Below, in pieces: positions 18,001-21,350 of a stretch of 21,350 nt of DNA. Origin of the DNA: an uncultured Prevotella sp. GTDB taxonomy: Bacteria > Bacteroidota > Bacteroidia > Bacteroidales > Bacteroidaceae. Under the pieces are notes generated by a model, which saw only the letters and a program-made list of their open reading frames with translations, was not told the origin of the DNA and made no database searches. The stretch's first letter is position 1. Each line of letters opens with the position of its first letter. Made by a program: the position numbers and the translations under genes. The stretch lies in contig CALBLK010000036.1 of assembly GCA_937895845.1 (NCBI GenBank), forward strand, positions 1-21,350, read 5' to 3'.

Positions 18001-18457
18001 CAGAGTCCACGACCATCTCATATCCTGCTTTGGCAAGAGCATTTTTGGTCTCTCTTTGAAGAGACAGGCGGAAACGGGATATGTTGTATGCGCCCTCGAC
18101 ACCTTTCAGCACAACAGGGAAATAGCGCTTGTTCTTGCGCATTGCCTTCACCTGTTCTCTAAGTGCATCATTGGGGATGCTGTTCAAATATCCTTCAATG
18201 TCTTCGTATGGGTCACAGAGGATGTGGCGCACCACACTGCTTGCATGGCTCTTTCCTGTCCCGAAAGTGCCACGCACCCACATGGAGCGGCGCTTGCTTA
18301 TGTCCGAGGACGTAATGGCTGTAATGCTGCGTGAGAGCAAGTCGCAAAACTGATTCGTAGGGATGAATGTCTGCCACAGGTTGGGCGTTTCATCCGTCAT
18401 GTCATATACAGGAAGAAAATCCTGCATCTTGATAAAGTCTGCATATCTCGTTGCCAT
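15023..18457 (-). CDS. brxC: BrxC/PglY, large P-loop ATPase of BREX
   Basis: This 1144-residue protein carries a Walker A motif GTFGTGKS at 63-70 (context MWVRGTFGTGKSHASSVVRH) and a Walker B LIIFWDE at 239-245, followed by a sensor-like stretch FLYLISHRTER near 275. The rest is long and helical, and the C-terminal 100 residues include a Pro/Ser/Arg-rich linker (SKPSAERGQRPDG). Size and motif positions fit the BrxC/PglY (DUF6079-like) ATPases that are the second hallmark of BREX. These bind other BREX proteins and are required for both marking and phage exclusion in the systems studied. The start is 12 bp after brxP, preceded on the minus strand by AAAGGAAAAAG, and the stop lies 4 bp before pglZ. 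The gene looks intact. Confidence 0.92.
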   Translation of the reverse strand: MATRYADFIKMQDFLPVYDMTDETPNLWQTFIPTNQFCDLLSRSITAITSSDISKRRSMWVRGTFGTGKSHASSVVRHILCDPYEDIEGYLNSIPNDALREQVKAMRKNKRYFPVVLKGVEGAYNISRFRLSLQRETKNALAKAGYEMVVDSDFTEALKWVEGHRSRIPELLESNDELASEASTCDKLVAKLNANDIDVFLHLEEALAADKTYLTSDNISDWLVDVQKKIAEEGIADGLIIFWDEFTSVMDTLQSDRINVLQNIAEKSQRNNVFLYLISHRTERTGMDAKGKDITRMSDRYDSVDYKMDEISTYLILRHTFSITDKRKLEITSWNLKHSIAPEVFDYLCESNSSEEKEHIQSLFPLHPYTAFLCSKMANIMGSANRSVLKFMNDEKSGFACFINDDTNYSLKMMLTADWLWDFFYSEFEEDPLCAAFINVYNSNKGKVSQMGDDYLRVFKVVLLLNALGMKFKGTPEKYAPNDKNLGYIFSADRCEDKIQGILDWLDESRIVARDILGEFKISVSTYNTAELTKEKKQVAVSFKDAVSFLKYNDASKREISKIFLVGETLMRKCEPQFYSCEESEPVLRSRLKKYTSEKPNFLHVALLLAITDEARDMMENRVKEFSEEFPDTLFIMPSEVFTESAKNHFIDTVAQANVSRSHFNNDEVSQLERAANEYVVKWKNRMNGGTYNLYYRGERSSDGIFSNVYNVINRRYSAQLFPQGMESVKPLHKESLTFFANKNYKKLALQMLQKRTRDEMLRFSGSDIPARLIFMDGENNLVTDACELTGSAAKGDSWLNAICQKVDELIASAKKKYTDRFSLSEILAPLMRPPYGMFPNHANYVALAFALRKHKDDLFNPSTSQPVGDEKLTDMITALLQMWDDGVSEPSNKLLLRFGSAEEKNLSKLLGEVFCLQDVKGVNMADLKSLRYANWAITEFCKQIAKYPLWSLLYCSAIKEKPECEKALNDLIYLFSQDSYTLPKIKELYSEVKGEQIDLYKLLAKQGNYHEGFVNFINSINNVDIKDEWWDELEEELNHLQSEIAFRKREDVKDCVNAFYIQKIKEQSKPSAERGQRPDGTSVPDVASEPSATVVRAAPDTIRHAKNYVKSQTMPSMMWQKVVLDLIEEHPEVSDFLIRYLGS

Positions 18458-18469
18458 AGTCTTTTTCCT

Positions 18470-21028
18470 TTATTTGAGCATAAGTTTCAATATATCCTTT
18501 GATGTAAGGTCTTCTCGAAGAATGATGTTGTCAAGTCCCATGTTCAGCTCCGCTCTTAACACATGGTTGCCTTCTTCCTGCAAACTCAGCAGCAATTTCT
18601 CCAAAGTGTCCCTGCTGATGCCGAACTGCCGGTAAATCCCCTCCTTTTGGTTCTCGTCGTAAAACTCAGAAACTGTAAGCATGTGTCGCTTCTGACGCTC
18701 TGCATAACGATAAAGGGAGTAGGCCGCAGCTACAAGAGATATGTCGTTGTGAGGGAGACGGGACAATACGATTTTATTTGATTCTTTTGATACAATTCCC
18801 ACATGAATATCCGTACCCAATGGACTATCTTTAAATGTATTCATTAAAGAATTCATAGGATTACGCAATGTTCTGTCTTTAAGGTCAGGATAACTGTCCT
18901 GAAGAACAATATCTATTTCTTCTCTTGTATATTTTCGGTTAAACTCTATAGAACCTTGATACCAATTGCAAATTTCAGAGTTCTCGCAAAGTCCTATAAA
19001 GATAACCTCCCATACTATTATCGGATTTTGCAAATACACATTTGCCAACAGCAATCCTGTTTCTGTTATGCTCTTTCCGTTTGAATCTAATATAAGAGAT
19101 TCTCTTAGCCAATTTATAAATGGCGGAATTTGATATTTGGGATTTAACCCATGATCATTGTTGTCGAAAAACGTAGAATAGTTGCTAAAATATTTTTCTA
19201 ACCAATTACGGCGCAGTCCCATACCGTCATTGTAACGATTTATGCCAGATTTTGTACCTTGTATCATATTTTTAAGTTGATTTGTCATTATACTTGTGTC
19301 GGATGTACTTATAGAACTAGCTGCATGACAGCCTTTTCCATCAAAATCTATACATTTCATACAGTGTGCACATTTGTTTTTATCAATTGTTGCGATAGGA
19401 ACTACTGACAATGCACCAGTAGGACATTCTACCTCACATACTTCGCAATGCACACAATAAGTTGCCTTATATATAACCTTTTTTAGATGACTTATGAAAA
19501 CAACGTCTTTTGAATCTATCTCATAAGCAGAAAAGACCTGTGTGTCTCCATTGTCCTCAAGAATGCATTTATATATTTGATTCTTATGCTTGAGATTTAC
19601 GGTAATTTTATTACCCTCTCTTTCACAAGAAAAATTTCCCAAAACCGTGAGCCATGCCAACAAGTTTTCTTTTGGATTAGACATGACTGCTCTAAATTCT
19701 GGAGAGACACTCATAAAACTCACATTGGCATCACAATGAAGATACCTGCCACCAGCACGCATTTTCCACCGTCCAGTTTTAATATAGTTATCGACACCTG
19801 AAACCTTTGCATTCTCCAGGCCCTCTCGTATCTTTGAAACAAATGGCTTTAATGTTTGAGGGTATAATTGACCACATAAATCTTCACTCCATGATGACGA
19901 ATACGGGCATATTACGCATCCAACCCTTGACAGCCCTTTTCTATAGGCGTCATTTACTTGAAGCTTATTTAGCAAGATATACAGATATATTTCCGTTGCA
20001 TTCCAATCTAAAATAGGACTGACATTTACTATATTGTTATGCTTTACATTTTTCCCAACTCGTGACCGAGAAGAACGGCTAGCACTTTCTTCGGCTCTTA
20101 CCCCATCAAACAGAACTGCATTGGGTTGCTTTCCTTTGCCTACAATTTCTTTTAGCAAACGACTAAGAGGGGCAGATTTCATTATACCGCAGCACCAACG
20201 GTGTATTCTGCTCGGTGTTCCAATTTCATCCCAATAATGCAGTATCTGTTGATGATTTTGAGCTACATAGAAACGTATATTGGGATATTTCTCCTTGTAA
20301 AATTCCTTTATCTCATCATAAAGTTTTAAAGAAGGCGGTAGTTCATAGCCTGTATTTGAATATATAACAACAAAATCTTCTGTGGGAATGACCCTTGAAA
20401 CCAAATCCAAGACAACTTGTGAATCTTTTCCTCCACTAAAAGAGGAAACAAATATTTCAACCTTACTCGTCAGTATCGGTGCCTTCCCCAATTCTTCTGC
20501 CTTGTTCAATGGCATGACTTCGAAGCTGTCGCAATCTTCCTTAACGACAACATGCTTTTGCTTGGTCTTTTTCTCCAGATGAGCGGCAAGCGACTGAAAA
20601 TCTATATCAGGATTTTCTGCCGCCACTTTACAGCTATTCTTGTATCGGCGATAGGTCTGGTTGATGAAATCCATAGCCTCGTGCTCAATGATGAACATCG
20701 TGTCCTCATTGTGTTCGCGGAGTTTCTCCATGTCCACGGGTGACAAGGTCAAACTTTCAAAACCTTCTTGCTGAATGACAGTTGGGGCGTCAAAGATATT
20801 GCCACCTTTTACCTCTAGCACAAACTGTCCCTTGAAAAAGTAGCGCCGGTCGCAAGCCCAAAGCAGCGGTTCGTCAACATGAGGGTATATCCATCCCATC
20901 TTGTTGAGCCCAAGCAAGTCAAGTTCCTCCCAAAACACAGGACGAGGAGAAACATTCAGAGCCTCTCCCGCAGCCGACATGGTAAGGCGGACACCATTGT
21001 ATTTTGGGTCCCATACTACTTTGAACAT
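18470..21028 (-). CDS. brxP: BrxP, PAPS-reductase-like iron-sulfur protein of type 4 BREX
   Basis: This 852-residue protein is the marker of type 4 BREX. An N-terminal region (1-190; PRPVFWEELDLLG, PLLWACDRRYFF) precedes an adenine-nucleotide alpha-hydrolase/PAPS reductase domain with the PP-loop SGGKDS at 198-203. In that domain RWCCGIMKSAPLSR (277-290) together with CVIC (371-374) gives a CC-x90-CxxC set, as in 4Fe-4S APS reductases and similar to DndC. Two ferredoxin motifs follow: C525-C528-C531-C535-P and C553-C556-C559-C567. Residues about 600-750 (GLRRNWLEKYF, SITETGLLLANVYL, EFNRKYTREEID) resemble DUF4007, seen near DNA-phosphorothioation genes; this is a match by eye only. The last 100 residues may contain a winged helix. 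The first gene of the operon, it lies 12 bp before brxC. The middle of the gene is much more AT-rich than its ends. Sulfur transfer to DNA or nucleotides is plausible but untested. Confidence 0.9.
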   Translation of the reverse strand: MFKVVWDPKYNGVRLTMSAAGEALNVSPRPVFWEELDLLGLNKMGWIYPHVDEPLLWACDRRYFFKGQFVLEVKGGNIFDAPTVIQQEGFESLTLSPVDMEKLREHNEDTMFIIEHEAMDFINQTYRRYKNSCKVAAENPDIDFQSLAAHLEKKTKQKHVVVKEDCDSFEVMPLNKAEELGKAPILTSKVEIFVSSFSGGKDSQVVLDLVSRVIPTEDFVVIYSNTGYELPPSLKLYDEIKEFYKEKYPNIRFYVAQNHQQILHYWDEIGTPSRIHRWCCGIMKSAPLSRLLKEIVGKGKQPNAVLFDGVRAEESASRSSRSRVGKNVKHNNIVNVSPILDWNATEIYLYILLNKLQVNDAYRKGLSRVGCVICPYSSSWSEDLCGQLYPQTLKPFVSKIREGLENAKVSGVDNYIKTGRWKMRAGGRYLHCDANVSFMSVSPEFRAVMSNPKENLLAWLTVLGNFSCEREGNKITVNLKHKNQIYKCILEDNGDTQVFSAYEIDSKDVVFISHLKKVIYKATYCVHCEVCEVECPTGALSVVPIATIDKNKCAHCMKCIDFDGKGCHAASSISTSDTSIMTNQLKNMIQGTKSGINRYNDGMGLRRNWLEKYFSNYSTFFDNNDHGLNPKYQIPPFINWLRESLILDSNGKSITETGLLLANVYLQNPIIVWEVIFIGLCENSEICNWYQGSIEFNRKYTREEIDIVLQDSYPDLKDRTLRNPMNSLMNTFKDSPLGTDIHVGIVSKESNKIVLSRLPHNDISLVAAAYSLYRYAERQKRHMLTVSEFYDENQKEGIYRQFGISRDTLEKLLLSLQEEGNHVLRAELNMGLDNIILREDLTSKDILKLMLK

Positions 21029-21350
21029 TTACTTATATATGAGCCGGATCATATCCATATTGTTCCGATAGAATCCCCCATATCGAACGGTTATTAAATC
21101 AAGCCATTGCCTCTACAAAAACAAAGCGTGGGATTCGCCTTTTGCCCATCCCACAGCTCGAGGCTCTCGCATTGCCCAAATCGTCGAGACGGACAACGCT
21201 GAAAGCCCACGCATGGGTATATATAACTCCCACACGTGAGCAGCCGTTCATACACGACAAGTGTACATACGGCAAATCACAGCAGGGTACAACATACCTT
21301 ACCGTGAGCATTTACTGGTTGCCACCGTCCTTTGACGATTTTTGTAATTT
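21029..21350. other. Gene-free region upstream of BREX operon with several inverted repeats
   Basis: No convincing gene is present. A 70-codon open frame on the minus strand (21099-21311) lacks recognisable content and overlaps the structured part. Inverted repeats include GTGGGAT/ATCCCAC (21128-21134 with 21148-21154), a paired CCGT...TACAC/GTGTA...ACGG element (21244-21272) and short CTCGA/TCGAG arms near 21158-21210. Promoter elements for brxP must lie here or further right, but no clean TAnnTTTG box was found on the minus strand. It could be a structured leader, a small RNA or a repeat element. Confidence 0.45.

Larger units (their letters stand above)
11132..21028 (-). other. Type 4 BREX phage-defence operon (brxP-brxC-pglZ-brxL)
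   Basis: Four minus-strand genes are packed with 12, 4 and 2 bp between them, in the order brxP, brxC/pglY, pglZ, brxL. This is the gene content described for BREX type 4, in which the PglX methyltransferase of other types is absent and a PAPS-reductase-domain protein is present. No frameshift or stop interrupts any of the four. Base composition is lower in GC than in the neighbouring dnaK and exported-protein genes, consistent with a transferred defence island. The right-hand border of the island is not inside the window. Confidence 0.88.

Noticed and set aside
21099..21311. A 70-codon minus-strand open frame upstream of brxP
   Set aside because: It has no recognisable motif and lies over the inverted repeats; it is treated as part of a possible structured or repeated element.
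1..21350. CRISPR array, tRNA or rRNA genes, phage integrase or att sites
   Set aside because: No regularly spaced repeats, cloverleaf-type gene or rRNA-like sequence, and no integrase, were seen on reading both strands.

Overview
The window looks like chromosomal DNA of a Bacteroidales bacterium, probably Prevotella or a close relative. The grounds are a Bacteroidetes-type DnaK, promoter boxes of the TAnnTTTG type, a UpxY/NusG-like antiterminator next to a surface-polysaccharide locus, and an IS66 element of Bacteroidales character. No rRNA, tRNA or CRISPR array was seen. Nearly everything is on the minus strand, so transcription mostly runs from high to low coordinates. The single clear exception is the secreted-protein gene at 9720-11015.

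Region A (1-6885) is a surface polysaccharide (capsule/O-antigen-like) locus interrupted by an insertion sequence. Read in the direction of transcription it holds a UpxY-like antiterminator (6885-5827), a complete IS66-family element (5820-2945, with tnpA, tnpB, tnpC and 22-bp terminal inverted repeats), a Wzx-type flippase (2878-1352), a nitroreductase-fold protein (1333-371) and the start of a further membrane protein, possibly a polymerase, that runs off the left edge (370-1). The IS lies 6 bp after the upxY stop codon and separates the regulator from the genes it would normally serve.

Region B (6886-11131) is core chromosome. It holds dnaK with a strong intrinsic terminator, a divergent intergenic region, and a gene for an exported protein of unknown function preceded by a clear Bacteroidetes promoter.

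Region C (11132-21028) is the main discovery: a compact four-gene operon matching the layout of a type 4 BREX anti-phage system. The order is brxP (PAPS-reductase-like), brxC/pglY (large P-loop ATPase), pglZ (alkaline-phosphatase-fold protein) and brxL (AAA+ protein), with gaps of 12, 4 and 2 bp. No DNA methyltransferase is encoded. Instead BrxP combines a PP-loop SGGKDS, an APS-reductase-type CC...CxxC cysteine set, two ferredoxin-type 4Fe-4S motifs and a C-terminal part resembling DUF4007. This makes sulfur-based DNA modification an attractive but unproven explanation for self/non-self marking. BrxP is also compositionally mosaic: an AT-rich core (about 18780-20460) sits between higher-GC ends. 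The BrxL here appears to lack the C-terminal Lon-like domain of type 1 BrxL. A gene-free stretch with several inverted repeats lies upstream of the operon (21029-21350).

Working together, BrxP, or BrxP with PglZ and BrxC, would plausibly mark host DNA, while BrxC, PglZ and BrxL would recognise or block unmarked phage DNA. All of this rests on reading motifs by eye; no database search was run.
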